Positions 8,586-16,819 of a stretch of 37,337 nucleotides of DNA are shown piece by piece. The notes beneath the pieces were generated by a model. That model was not told the origin of the DNA, searched no databases, and saw only the letters and a program-made list of their open reading frames with translations. How positions within the stretch are numbered: the first letter of the stretch is position 1; each line of letters starts with the position of its first letter. The stretch covers positions 1 to 37,337 of the forward strand of contig CAJTUD010000026.1 in NCBI GenBank assembly GCA_910579725.1, in the 5' to 3' direction. A program made the position numbers and the translations under genes. The stretch comes from an uncultured Oscillospiraceae bacterium (GTDB lineage Bacteria > Bacillota > Clostridia > Oscillospirales > Oscillospiraceae).

Positions 8586-9212
8586 TCAGTCCCGCTCCAG
8601 ACTCACCCGCACACCCGCGGCATGCAGCGCCCGGCGCAGCCGGGGAACGTCTCCGTCAAACACCGCGCCGGACAGTCCCACACAGTACGCGCCCTCCACG
8701 TTGGCGCTGGAGTCGTCCACGAAGAAGCACTCCTCTGCCTTCAGGGCAAACTCCCGGAGCATGGTCTCAAAGATCTCGCGCTGGGGCTTCAGAAGCTGAT
8801 GAAAGGCGGAGACCATCCGCCCGTCCAGATACCGGCTGGCGGGAATGCGGTCAAAGTACTCCGGCTGGCGCAAAGTGGCGTTGGAGAGCAGATAGATGCC
8901 GTACCCCAGTTCCTTCAACTCTGCGAGCAGCTCCTCCATGCCCTCCATGGGCCGCAGCTCCAGCTCCCACCAATTCATCAGACGGTCCACCGCGCCATGC
9001 AGGCGCTTTGGAAGGCGTTCCTTCATGGCGGCGGATGCCTCCTCCTCCCCAATGCTTCCCCGGTCCATGCGCACCCACTCCACACTCCGGAACACCTCCC
9101 GCATCAGCAGAGTCCTGTCCTGTGCTTCCACGGAAAGAAGGTCCACAAAGCGGGAGGGATCGTAATGGAGCAGCACGCCGCCCATATCAAATATAATGTT
9201 TTTAATCATCAC
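8586..9212 (-). CDS. HAD-superfamily hydrolase (YihX-like phosphatase group)
   Basis: This 208-residue cytoplasmic protein is a probable phosphatase of the HAD-IA class. Motif I is FDMGGVL with nucleophile Asp 9; the usual second Asp (Asp 11) is Gly, as in the YihX-type group, whose E. coli member hydrolyses glucose 1-phosphate. Motif II is LLSN (Ser 110), motif III is Lys 142 in KPQREIF, and motif IV is FFVDDSS (Asp 166, Asp 167). The cap is a small helical bundle between residues 15 and 90. It is the last gene of ABC operon 2, eight bases after the permease stop, with GAGGT eight bases before the first of two adjacent ATG codons. Its place suggests it acts on the imported compound, which is inference. 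Confidence 0.88.
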   Translation of the reverse strand: MMIKNIIFDMGGVLLHYDPSRFVDLLSVEAQDRTLLMREVFRSVEWVRMDRGSIGEEEASAAMKERLPKRLHGAVDRLMNWWELELRPMEGMEELLAELKELGYGIYLLSNATLRQPEYFDRIPASRYLDGRMVSAFHQLLKPQREIFETMLREFALKAEECFFVDDSSANVEGAYCVGLSGAVFDGDVPRLRRALHAAGVRVSLERD

Positions 9213-9220
9213 GTTTTACC

Positions 9221-11131
9221 TCAATGGCTGGTTTTGGGCGCGGCCTGCTTTTTAAAGCGGCCTTGTATTTTCTCCCAACGTTTACGCCGCCGGTCCTTGA
9301 TCTCCAGCCGCTCCCCCAGATCCCGGGCTCCCACGCCGTAGACCAGATACAGGATGATGCCGGAGACGATCATGATGAATACCGTCGAGGCACACCGCCG
9401 GCCGGAGGCGTTGACATTATAACCATACAGTCCTTCCTCTGCGCACATGGATTGGATGACCATGGCGTAGGAGGTACCATAGGAGCTGGCAAAGGTTGCG
9501 GACATGTCGTACTCGGTAAACAAGGCGTTGAAGTTCAGAGCAAATACCGCCAGTACCGAGGGCAGAATGATGGGCAGCTTCACCTTGAGGAATGTGGCAA
9601 GCCCGCTGGCCCCCAGATTCTTTGCCGCGTCCTCCAGTTCCTCGTCTATGGCGTAGAACGCCGCCTTGATCATCCGCAGGGAGAAGGGAAGCTTCACCAC
9701 CGTGTAGGCCAGAATGATCAGCAGCCGCACATGCTCCCCGTAGTACAGGTTGCTGCCTCCCACGTACCACACGTCCTCGCTGTTGAAATAGACCCGGTAG
9801 GAGTAGCAGATGAGGATTGTGGGCAGCAGCCAGGGGAGCAGAAGGCTGTATTCCAGCACCGTACCGGATTTTTTGTTCCGGTTTTTGAAGATGTAGTTGC
9901 ACGCCACCACCACGATGACGCAGGCCAGCGCCGCTGCGATGGCCGACAGCACAAAGCTCAGCTTGATGCCGCCCAGAGTGGCTTCATTGGCGAACAGGCC
10001 GGAAATGGAGCCCTTTCGGGTCTTGTAGGTTCCCCGGCTGGTGAGGTATTGATAGTCCGCTGAACCGAAAAAGTTGATCAGGGTCCAGTTGGTCACATCC
10101 AGCTTCTTCATCCGGATGGCTCCATAGGTCTGGAAAGAAAAGATAATGATCATCACCACGGGAATCATGTAAATGATGAACAGTATGTAGGCGTAAACAT
10201 GGGCCAGAATATTGGCCGCAGGATTGGTAATCTTCTGCTTTTGCAGCTTGGCCTTGGTCTTGGACACTGACAGATAGTGACCCTTCCGCTCATAGGAGGA
10301 CAGAATAGTCAGCAGTACGATGGTGAACATGGCCAGAATGACGCTCAGCAGCGCCGCCCGAGCCTGGGGAAAGGCTTCATCCGCCGTGGACGAACCAGCC
10401 AGACGGACGATCTCCGGATTGATGGAGTCATACCCCAGCAGGGTGGGCGCCGACATGGCGCACAGGCCGGTGATGAAGGTCATGACCGTCAGGGAGAACA
10501 TGGTGGGGATCAGCGTGGGGAAGACTACCTTCCAGAGCACCTTGAAGGGCTTGGCTCCCATGTTCCGCGCCGCTTCCACGGTGTTATAGTCAATACCCCG
10601 GATGGCGTTGCGGAGAAACAGCATGTGGTTGCTGGTGCAGGCGAAGGTCATGGTGAACAGCACCGCGTTGAATCCGGAAAACCAGTTGGGATTTATGCCG
10701 GGGAACGCGTTGACCAGCAAGGTGGTCAGAATGCCGTCGCTGTCATAGAGAAACAGGTATCCTGTTACCAAGGCCACGCCGGAATAGATCAGGGTGGTCA
10801 TATAGCCCATGCGCAGAATCTTCGCGCCCTTGATGTCGAAGTATTCTGTCAGCAGCACAATGGATACGCCCACCACGTTGACGGTGACGACCAGACACAC
10901 TGCCAGCTTCAGGGAGTTCCACACATAAGAGCCCATGTTTCCGGCGAAGAAAAAGCGAATCACCGCCAGAGGATCCCGTTCTCCTGCGGCATTGGTGGTG
11001 TTGAAAATGCTGGCCAGGGTGCTTAGACAGGGCAGCAGCATGAAGCCTAGGAACAGGTAGCCAAAAAATGCAACCCCGAACACCTTCAGCAGCAGCTTCG
11101 GCCCGAATTGCTGCTCACGAAGCTTTGTCAT
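9221..11131 (-). CDS. ABC importer permease 2, two fused permease halves
   Basis: This 636-residue membrane protein has two permease domains. The first EAA loop is at about residues 184-210 (VEAARNMGAKPFKVLWKVVF) and the second is in the C-terminal half (LEDAAKNLGASGLATFLKVK). A basic cytoplasmic linker (about residues 282-305) joins the halves, and the C-terminus is very basic. It belongs to the same fused iron/AfuB-type class as permease 1, but the sequences are clearly diverged, so the two importers are not a recent duplication. Its ATG overlaps the methyltransferase stop by four bases (11128-11131), showing that the methyltransferase is an integral member of the transport operon. The HAD gene follows after eight bases. 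Confidence 0.92.
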   Translation of the reverse strand: MTKLREQQFGPKLLLKVFGVAFFGYLFLGFMLLPCLSTLASIFNTTNAAGERDPLAVIRFFFAGNMGSYVWNSLKLAVCLVVTVNVVGVSIVLLTEYFDIKGAKILRMGYMTTLIYSGVALVTGYLFLYDSDGILTTLLVNAFPGINPNWFSGFNAVLFTMTFACTSNHMLFLRNAIRGIDYNTVEAARNMGAKPFKVLWKVVFPTLIPTMFSLTVMTFITGLCAMSAPTLLGYDSINPEIVRLAGSSTADEAFPQARAALLSVILAMFTIVLLTILSSYERKGHYLSVSKTKAKLQKQKITNPAANILAHVYAYILFIIYMIPVVMIIIFSFQTYGAIRMKKLDVTNWTLINFFGSADYQYLTSRGTYKTRKGSISGLFANEATLGGIKLSFVLSAIAAALACVIVVVACNYIFKNRNKKSGTVLEYSLLLPWLLPTILICYSYRVYFNSEDVWYVGGSNLYYGEHVRLLIILAYTVVKLPFSLRMIKAAFYAIDEELEDAAKNLGASGLATFLKVKLPIILPSVLAVFALNFNALFTEYDMSATFASSYGTSYAMVIQSMCAEEGLYGYNVNASGRRCASTVFIMIVSGIILYLVYGVGARDLGERLEIKDRRRKRWEKIQGRFKKQAAPKTSH

Positions 11132-11742
11132 ACGCGCACCTCCTCATTTTTCTGAAACAAATAGTAGGCCCATATTCTCATATCGGACGGCATCTCTCGG
11201 ACCAGGACGAACGCCTCCCCCGCAGCAGCGGACAACTCCTCCTCATTGTGGGCGATAAAGTTCCGGTCATAGATTTCGCCGTCGATCTCGGTAACGCTGC
11301 GTTCCTCCATCCGTCCTGTACCGTAGCGGACGGATGCCAGCAGATACCCGCCGGGCTTCAGGACCTCCCCCATTCTCCGGAAGGCCAGGGGAAGATCCGC
11401 CGTTTCCACGTGGACCAGCCCCGCAATACAGATGATGCCGTCCACTGCGCCCACCTGGGGATAGCTCTCCAGCATATCCCCCTGATAAAATGAGACACCG
11501 GGATTTTTTTCCCGGGCGATGGCAAGGCTTTCGCCGCTGAAGTCCAGTCCTACCGGCTCGAACCCCCGCCTGTGCAGGCGGAAGCTCTCATATCCTGCTC
11601 CGCAGCACAGATCCAGCACCCGTCCGCCGGTGGGCAGCAGGGCGCAAAATTCGTCCATACACACTGGCTCCGCCTCATCGGCGTAGCCGTTTTGCGCCCA
11701 TCGGGCCGCCGTCTTGTTATAAAAATCCTTACAGCCTAACAC
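11128..11742 (-). CDS. Class I SAM-dependent methyltransferase inside the ABC operon
   Basis: This 204-residue cytoplasmic protein has a Rossmann-type methyltransferase fold: motif I VLDLCCGAG (42-50), the acidic residue at the end of strand 2 in GLDFSG (Asp 67), QGDM (87-90) and the post-motif DGIICIAGLVHVE. It is close to the UbiE/Methyltransf_11 group of small-molecule enzymes. I see no DNA- or RNA-binding domain. It starts with GTG at 11742 behind a G-rich ribosome binding site, 11 bases after the ATPase stop, and its stop overlaps the permease start by four bases. A methyltransferase between the ATPase and permease genes of an importer is unusual. It may modify the imported compound. The substrate cannot be told from sequence. 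Confidence 0.88.
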   Translation of the reverse strand: MLGCKDFYNKTAARWAQNGYADEAEPVCMDEFCALLPTGGRVLDLCCGAGYESFRLHRRGFEPVGLDFSGESLAIAREKNPGVSFYQGDMLESYPQVGAVDGIICIAGLVHVETADLPLAFRRMGEVLKPGGYLLASVRYGTGRMEERSVTEIDGEIYDRNFIAHNEEELSAAAGEAFVLVREMPSDMRIWAYYLFQKNEEVRV

Positions 11743-11753
11743 CGGCAGCCCCC

Positions 11754-12779
11754 TTACTCCGCTGCCCCGGCGGGATAGGACATCACGTCACGGGGATCGA
11801 TGACCACCGTGACTTTCTGCCCCGGCTCGTAGATGTTCACGCCGTCATTTTTCTCAATAACTTTAATGGTCTGACTGCCCAGATGAATATAATATTTGAT
11901 GTACAGTCCGTAATATTCCCGGCTCTCCACCACACCCTCCAGCACAGCGCAGCCGGGCTTGGGAGCCACGTTGACGTGAATACGCTCCAGACGGATGTAG
12001 TTGTGGGCGTTCAGATCCAGATTTCCGCCAGCCTCATTCAGCTTCTTGCAAACCTCCCGGGAGAGGCTGTTGATGTCTCCGATAAAGTTGCAGACAAATT
12101 CCGTGGCGGAGTGATTGTAGACCTCGTTGGGCGTGCCGGTCTGCTCAATGACGCCCTTGTTGAACACCGCAATCCGGTCGGAGAGGGTCAGAGCCTCCTC
12201 CTGATCGTGAGTGACATAGATGGTGGTGATGCCAAAATCCTTCTGCATCTTTTTCAGCTCGTTGCGCAGCTGAACCCGGAGCTTGGCGTCCAGGTTGGAA
12301 AGGGGTTCATCCATGCAGATGATGGCGGGTCCCGTCACCAGGGCCCGGGCGATGGCTACCCGCTGCTGCTGGCCGCCGGAGAGCTGACTGACGGCCTTGG
12401 CCAGCTGCTCTCCGCTGAGATCCACTTTCCCGGCAATGTCCCGGACCTTCTGATCGATCTCCTTTTTCTTCAGCTTCTTCAGCTTCAGACCAAAGGCAAT
12501 GTTGTCATATACCGTCATGGTGGGAAACAGCGCATAGGACTGGAAAACAATTCCAATATTCCGCTCCTCGATAGGGACGCGAGTAATATCCTTACCCTTC
12601 ACCACAACGGAGCCGGACGCCGGCTCAATGAAGCCGGTGAGAGTCCGCAGAGTGGTGGTCTTTCCGCAGCCGGAGGGTCCCAGAAAGGTGAAAAATTCCC
12701 CTTCCTTCACGTGGACGTTGATATTGTGCAGCGCAGTGAAATCGCCGAATTTCACAACAATGTCATTGAGTCTGATCAT
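11754..12779 (-). CDS. ABC importer ATP-binding protein 2 (PotA/FbpC type)
   Basis: This 341-residue ATPase couples to permease 2. It has Walker A GPSGCGKT (34-41), Q-loop Gln 80, signature LSGGQQQR (133-140), Walker B IICMDEP (153-159), switch His 191 in VTHDQ, and a C-terminal TOBE-type regulatory domain from about residue 240. It starts at ATG 12779 with AGGGAG nine bases upstream. It lies 132 bases after the binding-protein gene, separated by a long hairpin, and 11 bases before the methyltransferase gene. Sequence around the C-terminal domain differs markedly from ATPase 1, in line with a different substrate or different control. Confidence 0.92.
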   Translation of the reverse strand: MIRLNDIVVKFGDFTALHNINVHVKEGEFFTFLGPSGCGKTTTLRTLTGFIEPASGSVVVKGKDITRVPIEERNIGIVFQSYALFPTMTVYDNIAFGLKLKKLKKKEIDQKVRDIAGKVDLSGEQLAKAVSQLSGGQQQRVAIARALVTGPAIICMDEPLSNLDAKLRVQLRNELKKMQKDFGITTIYVTHDQEEALTLSDRIAVFNKGVIEQTGTPNEVYNHSATEFVCNFIGDINSLSREVCKKLNEAGGNLDLNAHNYIRLERIHVNVAPKPGCAVLEGVVESREYYGLYIKYYIHLGSQTIKVIEKNDGVNIYEPGQKVTVVIDPRDVMSYPAGAAE

Positions 12780-12858
12780 AAGCGGCAGCTCCCTCTCTAA
12801 ATCAAAATATGTTCACGGGCCGGATTTCCAGCCTTTTGGCGGCGTTCTTCCGGTAAAT

Positions 12859-12890
12859 CTGTGGCGAGCCGGGGAACCGGCTCGCCACAG
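12859..12890 (-). terminator. Intercistronic hairpin after binding-protein gene 2
   Basis: A perfect 14-bp stem (12859-12872 with 12877-12890) has a 4-base loop. The minus-strand sequence after it is only moderately T-rich (ATTTACC), so it is more likely an mRNA-stabilising or partial terminator hairpin than a full stop. It occupies the same position as the 7212-7246 hairpin in operon 1. Confidence 0.65.
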
Positions 12891-12911
12891 GAAAACACGG
12901 AGGAATGGATT

Positions 12912-14207
12912 TTACTCAGCAGACTGGGTCAGGGTGCTCCAGTCCAGATTGTCCCAATCGGGCTCTGCGGCGGCGCCGCTGGCATCGGCCCAGTAGAAGC
13001 CCAGGTTGGTCATGATGTTGGTCCACTCGCTGGAGTGGGCGGCCACATACTCGGCATAGGTGGTGTCTCCGTCCACCTTGGCGAGGGCGAAGTTCTTCAG
13101 GGTGTAGATCTCAGGCACGCCGGAGGGATAGAGGATATCGGCGGCAGCGGTGTTGCAGGGATAGGAGTCAAACTCCTCGCCCCAGGCAGCCTGCACATCG
13201 GCGGAACCAAACCACTCAGCAAATGCCTTGACGGCGGCGGTTTCTTCCTCGCTGCGGCCAGCCTTATCCAGAATGCCGATGTACTCGGCGATATAGTAAG
13301 TGCCGTCCGCAATGTCTACCAGAGCCCAGTTCTCCGGCTCCATGGTGCCCTTCAGAGGCGCGTCGGAACCCTCGCCTGCGGCATCAATCTTGCCGTAGAG
13401 AGAGGAGGAATAGAAGGTGGAAACCTGAACGTCGCCCTTGTTCAAGGGATCGAAGCCGTACTTGTAATCCTCGCCGCCGCTCTTGCCCTCTTCACAGTAC
13501 TTCCACAGCGTCTTCCAGCCGTCCACAGAGATGCCGCCGGCAGGGGAAGCGGGATCCACAAAGGCGTAGAGCATGGCGGAATTGATGTTGGCGTTGGTGG
13601 TGCCGCCCACCTTGTTCTGGCGGTACCAGCTGTAGCCGCAGTCGACGATGTCGGCCCAGTGATCAAAATGGAGCTCCTGGCCGTTGGTGCCCAGCTCGTC
13701 GTTGCGGTAAAGCATCAGCACGTTCTGGATTACCAGACCATAGGCCTTGTTGGGATAGGCGTACTCGCCCACATCACCGGCCCAGGAGGGAGTCCAGTCC
13801 ACAATCTTCAGATTCTCATAGGTGCCGCCCACCAGCTGGCTCCAGCGGGTTTCGTTCAAGCCGAAGATCAGGTCGCCGTCCTTGTTCTCGTTGGCTGCCT
13901 GGATGGCGGCGGTGTCGCCGGAGATGACGGAGTTGTCGTCAATGGAAATGGTGAAGCCGGCATCCTTGGCCTCATTGATGAGCCAGGTGGTGCGCTCGGT
14001 AGAGTTGGAGTTGGAATAGATGCGGATGGTATAGCCGGAGTAGTCCGCGTCACCGGCGGGCTCCGCAGGGGTATTGTCAGGGGTAGCGGCAGGCTCGGTG
14101 GTATTGGACGGGCCGGGGTCAATGCCGATCTCGCCGTCCTTCTTTCCGCAGGACGCCAAGGCCAGGGTCATAACCAGAGCCAGCAGAAGTGCAAGAGCTT
14201 TCTTCAT
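12912..14207 (-). CDS. Substrate-binding lipoprotein of ABC importer 2
   Basis: This 431-residue extracytoplasmic protein has a lipoprotein signal peptide with lipobox Leu-Ala-Ser-Cys (Cys 20), a Pro/Thr/Glu-rich linker to about residue 54, then a two-lobed binding fold with first strand YTIRIYSNSNS. It belongs to the extracellular solute-binding family used by iron, spermidine and sugar-phosphate importers. A Tyr-Tyr pair occurs in DGTYYIAEY, but in the C-terminal lobe where AfuA-like proteins have GTSFE, so I do not read it as the iron ligand pair of FbpA. It is long for the family. AAAGGAG lies eight bases before the ATG. It is first in the operon and is followed by a stabilising hairpin, which favours high expression. 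Confidence 0.9.
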   Translation of the reverse strand: MKKALALLLALVMTLALASCGKKDGEIGIDPGPSNTTEPAATPDNTPAEPAGDADYSGYTIRIYSNSNSTERTTWLINEAKDAGFTISIDDNSVISGDTAAIQAANENKDGDLIFGLNETRWSQLVGGTYENLKIVDWTPSWAGDVGEYAYPNKAYGLVIQNVLMLYRNDELGTNGQELHFDHWADIVDCGYSWYRQNKVGGTTNANINSAMLYAFVDPASPAGGISVDGWKTLWKYCEEGKSGGEDYKYGFDPLNKGDVQVSTFYSSSLYGKIDAAGEGSDAPLKGTMEPENWALVDIADGTYYIAEYIGILDKAGRSEEETAAVKAFAEWFGSADVQAAWGEEFDSYPCNTAAADILYPSGVPEIYTLKNFALAKVDGDTTYAEYVAAHSSEWTNIMTNLGFYWADASGAAAEPDWDNLDWSTLTQSAE

Positions 14208-14266
14208 GGTTTTGTCTCCTTTTCATCAAATTAAAATTCGTGCCGGGGGAAATCTTCCATACTCTT

Positions 14267-14295
14267 ATTATAGAGGCTTTCCGGCCGGAACGGAA
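14267..14295 (-). promoter_or_regulatory. Probable regulated promoter of ABC operon 2, with palindrome in the spacer
   Basis: On the minus strand a perfect TATAAT (14272-14267) is preceded, 17 bases away, by a poor -35 box TTCCGT (14295-14290). A perfect 12-bp palindrome, TTCCGGCCGGAA (14279-14290), fills much of the spacer. A strong -10 with a weak -35 is typical of promoters needing an activator, and the response regulator encoded next door is a natural candidate. Confidence 0.65.
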
Positions 14296-14326
14296 TGGGA
14301 CAAAACTGCGATTCTTGGGTTGATTC

Positions 14327-14355
14327 TGTCAGAAAAACGAGGGTTGTCAAAGAAA
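14327..14355 (-). promoter_or_regulatory. Candidate direct-repeat binding site for the AraC-type response regulator
   Basis: Two 11-base direct repeats, at 14327-14337 and 14345-14355, match at 9 of 11 positions (minus strand TTTTTCTGACA and TTTCTTTGACA). They are 18 bases apart start to start and lie about 65-95 bases before the predicted transcription start of operon 2. AraC-type response regulators usually bind two direct repeats upstream of the -35 box. The site is a guess from position and repetition. Confidence 0.35.
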
Positions 14356-14394
14356 GTGGGAAAATCTTTGTGCATACCGCACAAGCGGAGCGGG

Positions 14395-15141
14395 CTACCG
14401 GCACCGGTCCTGATACTCCGACGGGGATACGCCGGCCAACCTCTTGAAGGTGCTTCCGAAATAGGCCACATCCCGGTAGCCCACCAGCTCCGCCACCTCG
14501 TAAACCTTGTATCGGCAGTCCTGCAAAAGCTTCATGGCGGTGTGAATCCGGTATTGGGTGAGATAGCTGATGATGGTGTAACTGGTTTCCTTTTTGAAGA
14601 CGTGGCTCAGGTGTCCCTCGCTGACGCCCAGATGGGAGGCAATGGTGGTGATGGAAATGTCCTGGTCCGCATAGTGCCCCGCGATGTACTCCAGAGCCTG
14701 CAGTACATATTTGCTCTTGTCTCCCTTCACCAGCGGCAGCGTCTCCTGCGGGGTCAGGGAGGTCTGCTCCCGCTCCTTCCGCCGGACCTTATCAATAGCG
14801 GCGGTGAGTTCCTGATCCCGGAAGGGCTTGAGCAGGTAGTCGTCTGCGCCGAATTGCAGGGCGCTGCGGGCATAGGAGAAATCGCTGTACGCGGTCAGCA
14901 CAATCACATGGGCCCGGCAGCCCTTCTCCCGCAGGCGGTTCATCATTTCGATACCGTCCATTTTGGGCATACGCACGTCAGTGATGATGAGATTGGGGCT
15001 GTAGCGCTCCACAGCGGCCAGTCCCTCCTCGCCGTTGGCGGCTTCGCCCACCACCACGCAGCCCATAGCCGCCCAGTCCACGCCCAGCACAATCCCCCGG
15101 CGAACCAGGGCCTCGTCATCAACAATCAGAACTTTCAGCAT
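14395..15141 (-). CDS. Response regulator with AraC-type DNA-binding domain (YesN/HptR type)
   Basis: This 248-residue protein has an N-terminal receiver domain with acidic pair Asp 8/Asp 9, phosphorylation site Asp 55 in LIITDVRMPKMDG and Lys 105 in YLLKPF. A C-terminal AraC-type domain (about 150-248) carries two helix-turn-helix units and the family signature VAELVGYRDVAYFGSTFKRL. It should be phosphorylated by the kinase encoded upstream and activate nearby transport genes. The start at 15141 is set by AGGAG seven bases upstream and the canonical receiver beginning. It overlaps the kinase gene by 23 bases, so the two are translationally coupled. No clear terminator separates it from ABC operon 2, which begins 188 bases further on. 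Confidence 0.93.
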   Translation of the reverse strand: MLKVLIVDDEALVRRGIVLGVDWAAMGCVVVGEAANGEEGLAAVERYSPNLIITDVRMPKMDGIEMMNRLREKGCRAHVIVLTAYSDFSYARSALQFGADDYLLKPFRDQELTAAIDKVRRKEREQTSLTPQETLPLVKGDKSKYVLQALEYIAGHYADQDISITTIASHLGVSEGHLSHVFKKETSYTIISYLTQYRIHTAMKLLQDCRYKVYEVAELVGYRDVAYFGSTFKRLAGVSPSEYQDRCR

Positions 15142-16819
15142 CGGCCTTCTCCTCTCTCTGTATGGGCAGGCGCAGTCCCACGCAGCAGCCGCCCTCCGGC
15201 TGATTCCAGGCTGCCAGCCCGTACCTCTCCCCGTAATGCAGGCGGATGATGCTGTCCACATTGAACAGACCCAGATGTCCGCCTGGAAGCTCCTTATTGA
15301 GGCTGTTGAGCCGCTCGAGCACATCCTCTGGGATGCCGGGGCCGTTGTCGGAGACGAAGAGTAGCAGCTCTCCGTCCTCCTCCCCGGCCCAGAGCTTCAC
15401 ATAGCCCTCCTCCCGGTCCGCCGCTCCGTGGACGATGGCGTTCTCCACCAGAGGCTGGAGGCACAGCTTGGGCACCCGGCAGGACTGGTACCGCTCCGGT
15501 ACGTCGATTTCACAGGTAAAGCGGTCCTCAAACCGGATGGACTGGATATCTACATACCGCTCGATCAGTTCCAGCTCCCGCTCCAGCGTCACAATCTCCG
15601 GTCCGGAGATGGACGCGCGGAGAATCACCGCCAGATCCGTAGCCAGCTGGGCCACCTGGGGCACCTGATGTCCCACCCCCAGCCACTTCATGGTGTCCAG
15701 CGTATTGTACAAAAAATGGGGATCCAGCTGAGCCTGCATCATCCGGATGCGGGTCTCGTTAAGCTCCTTCTGCCGCTGCACCGAGCGGTCCAGATTCGCC
15801 CGGTACTCCTCCGCCATCCGGTTGAACCGCACCGCCAGACGGCCAAGCTCATCGGACCGGTCCGCCTCCAGACGGACGTCCAGACGGCCCCGCTCCACCT
15901 CGCCCATAGCTTGGTCCAGCTGCTGGACCGGCTCGGAGAGATAACGGCTGAGAATCCACGCAGCCAGCAGGCTCAGCAGAAGGCAGAGCGTCCCCATCAG
16001 GGCCCCCGTGAGATAAATGGCCTCCAGCACTGTGTCAGTAAAGGCCCGGGGCTGCTGGAGAACCAGCGTGGAGCCCGTGTCCTCGTGAGCCAGGACAAAG
16101 AACCGGTAGCCCCCGCCGGACAGGGGCTCGCCCGCCAGCAGCTGGCTGCGGAGCACTCCGGCGGCGGAGTCCATCTGGGAAGGACGGGAATAGTACACCG
16201 GCCTCCAGCGGCTGTCCAGCAGCAGCACCTCGCTGGCGGCGGGGTATAATCCGGAGAACAGGCGGTCCAGGCCGCTCTGCTCCGCCGTAATCAGAATATA
16301 GCCCAAGGCAGTCCCGGCATAGTTACGGACGGCCCTGGCGGCCGTCAGTCCGCCCTCCGCGCCGGAGCGGAGAACCACGCCCTCCGCCTCCCTGGCGGCC
16401 CGGAGCACGCCCCAGTCCGGATCCAGAAACTCGTCGGGCAAGCCTCCGGCAGTGGTATAGCGGCAGAAGCCATCCCGGTCGTACACATCAAACCGGACAT
16501 ACTCCGCCAGAGGCTGGGCACAGCGGAAGAGCACCTGATACAGCGTCCGGGAGTCCCCGCCGCCCCGGCGGAGAGCGGAGTGCACCACAGTGCTGGCGGC
16601 CAACTCTCCCGCCGCCTGACTACAGGCAGACCCCAGATTATCCAGAGCAGCGCGGAGATCTGCCAACTGGGACTGGGCATCCCTTGTCAGATGCTCCTCG
16701 CTGCGCACAATCTGAAGCCGCATCAGCAGCACCCCGCACAGCAGCATGGGCAGCAGAGCGGCCAGCAGCATGGTTACAAAAATCCGGTTCCGGAAGGACC
16801 GGCGCACCCAGGGCCTCAT
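15119..16819 (-). CDS. Sensor histidine kinase, LytS/YesM type (HptS-like)
   Basis: This 566-residue membrane kinase has TM1 at about residues 10-34, a large extracytoplasmic domain of roughly 240 residues, TM2 at about 272-298, a HAMP domain, then the His_kinase domain with phospho-acceptor His 368 in QLDPHFLYNTL. The C-terminal ATPase domain has N-box LCLQPLVENAIVHG and G-box DNGPGIP. It is typical of kinases paired with AraC-type regulators. I chose ATG 16819, which overlaps the stop of the upstream lipoprotein gene (ATGA) and has GGAGG seven bases before it, over a GTG at 16843. Coupling to a binding lipoprotein suggests that the liganded lipoprotein, rather than free ligand, is sensed at the outer domain. 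Confidence 0.92.
   Translation of the reverse strand: MRPWVRRSFRNRIFVTMLLAALLPMLLCGVLLMRLQIVRSEEHLTRDAQSQLADLRAALDNLGSACSQAAGELAASTVVHSALRRGGGDSRTLYQVLFRCAQPLAEYVRFDVYDRDGFCRYTTAGGLPDEFLDPDWGVLRAAREAEGVVLRSGAEGGLTAARAVRNYAGTALGYILITAEQSGLDRLFSGLYPAASEVLLLDSRWRPVYYSRPSQMDSAAGVLRSQLLAGEPLSGGGYRFFVLAHEDTGSTLVLQQPRAFTDTVLEAIYLTGALMGTLCLLLSLLAAWILSRYLSEPVQQLDQAMGEVERGRLDVRLEADRSDELGRLAVRFNRMAEEYRANLDRSVQRQKELNETRIRMMQAQLDPHFLYNTLDTMKWLGVGHQVPQVAQLATDLAVILRASISGPEIVTLERELELIERYVDIQSIRFEDRFTCEIDVPERYQSCRVPKLCLQPLVENAIVHGAADREEGYVKLWAGEEDGELLLFVSDNGPGIPEDVLERLNSLNKELPGGHLGLFNVDSIIRLHYGERYGLAAWNQPEGGCCVGLRLPIQREEKADAESSDC

Noticed and set aside
8586..9212. Phosphonoacetaldehyde hydrolase (PhnX), which would make the locus a 2-aminoethylphosphonate system
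   Set aside because: The protein is too short and lacks the PhnX cap with the Schiff-base lysine. No phosphonate transaminase gene is nearby.
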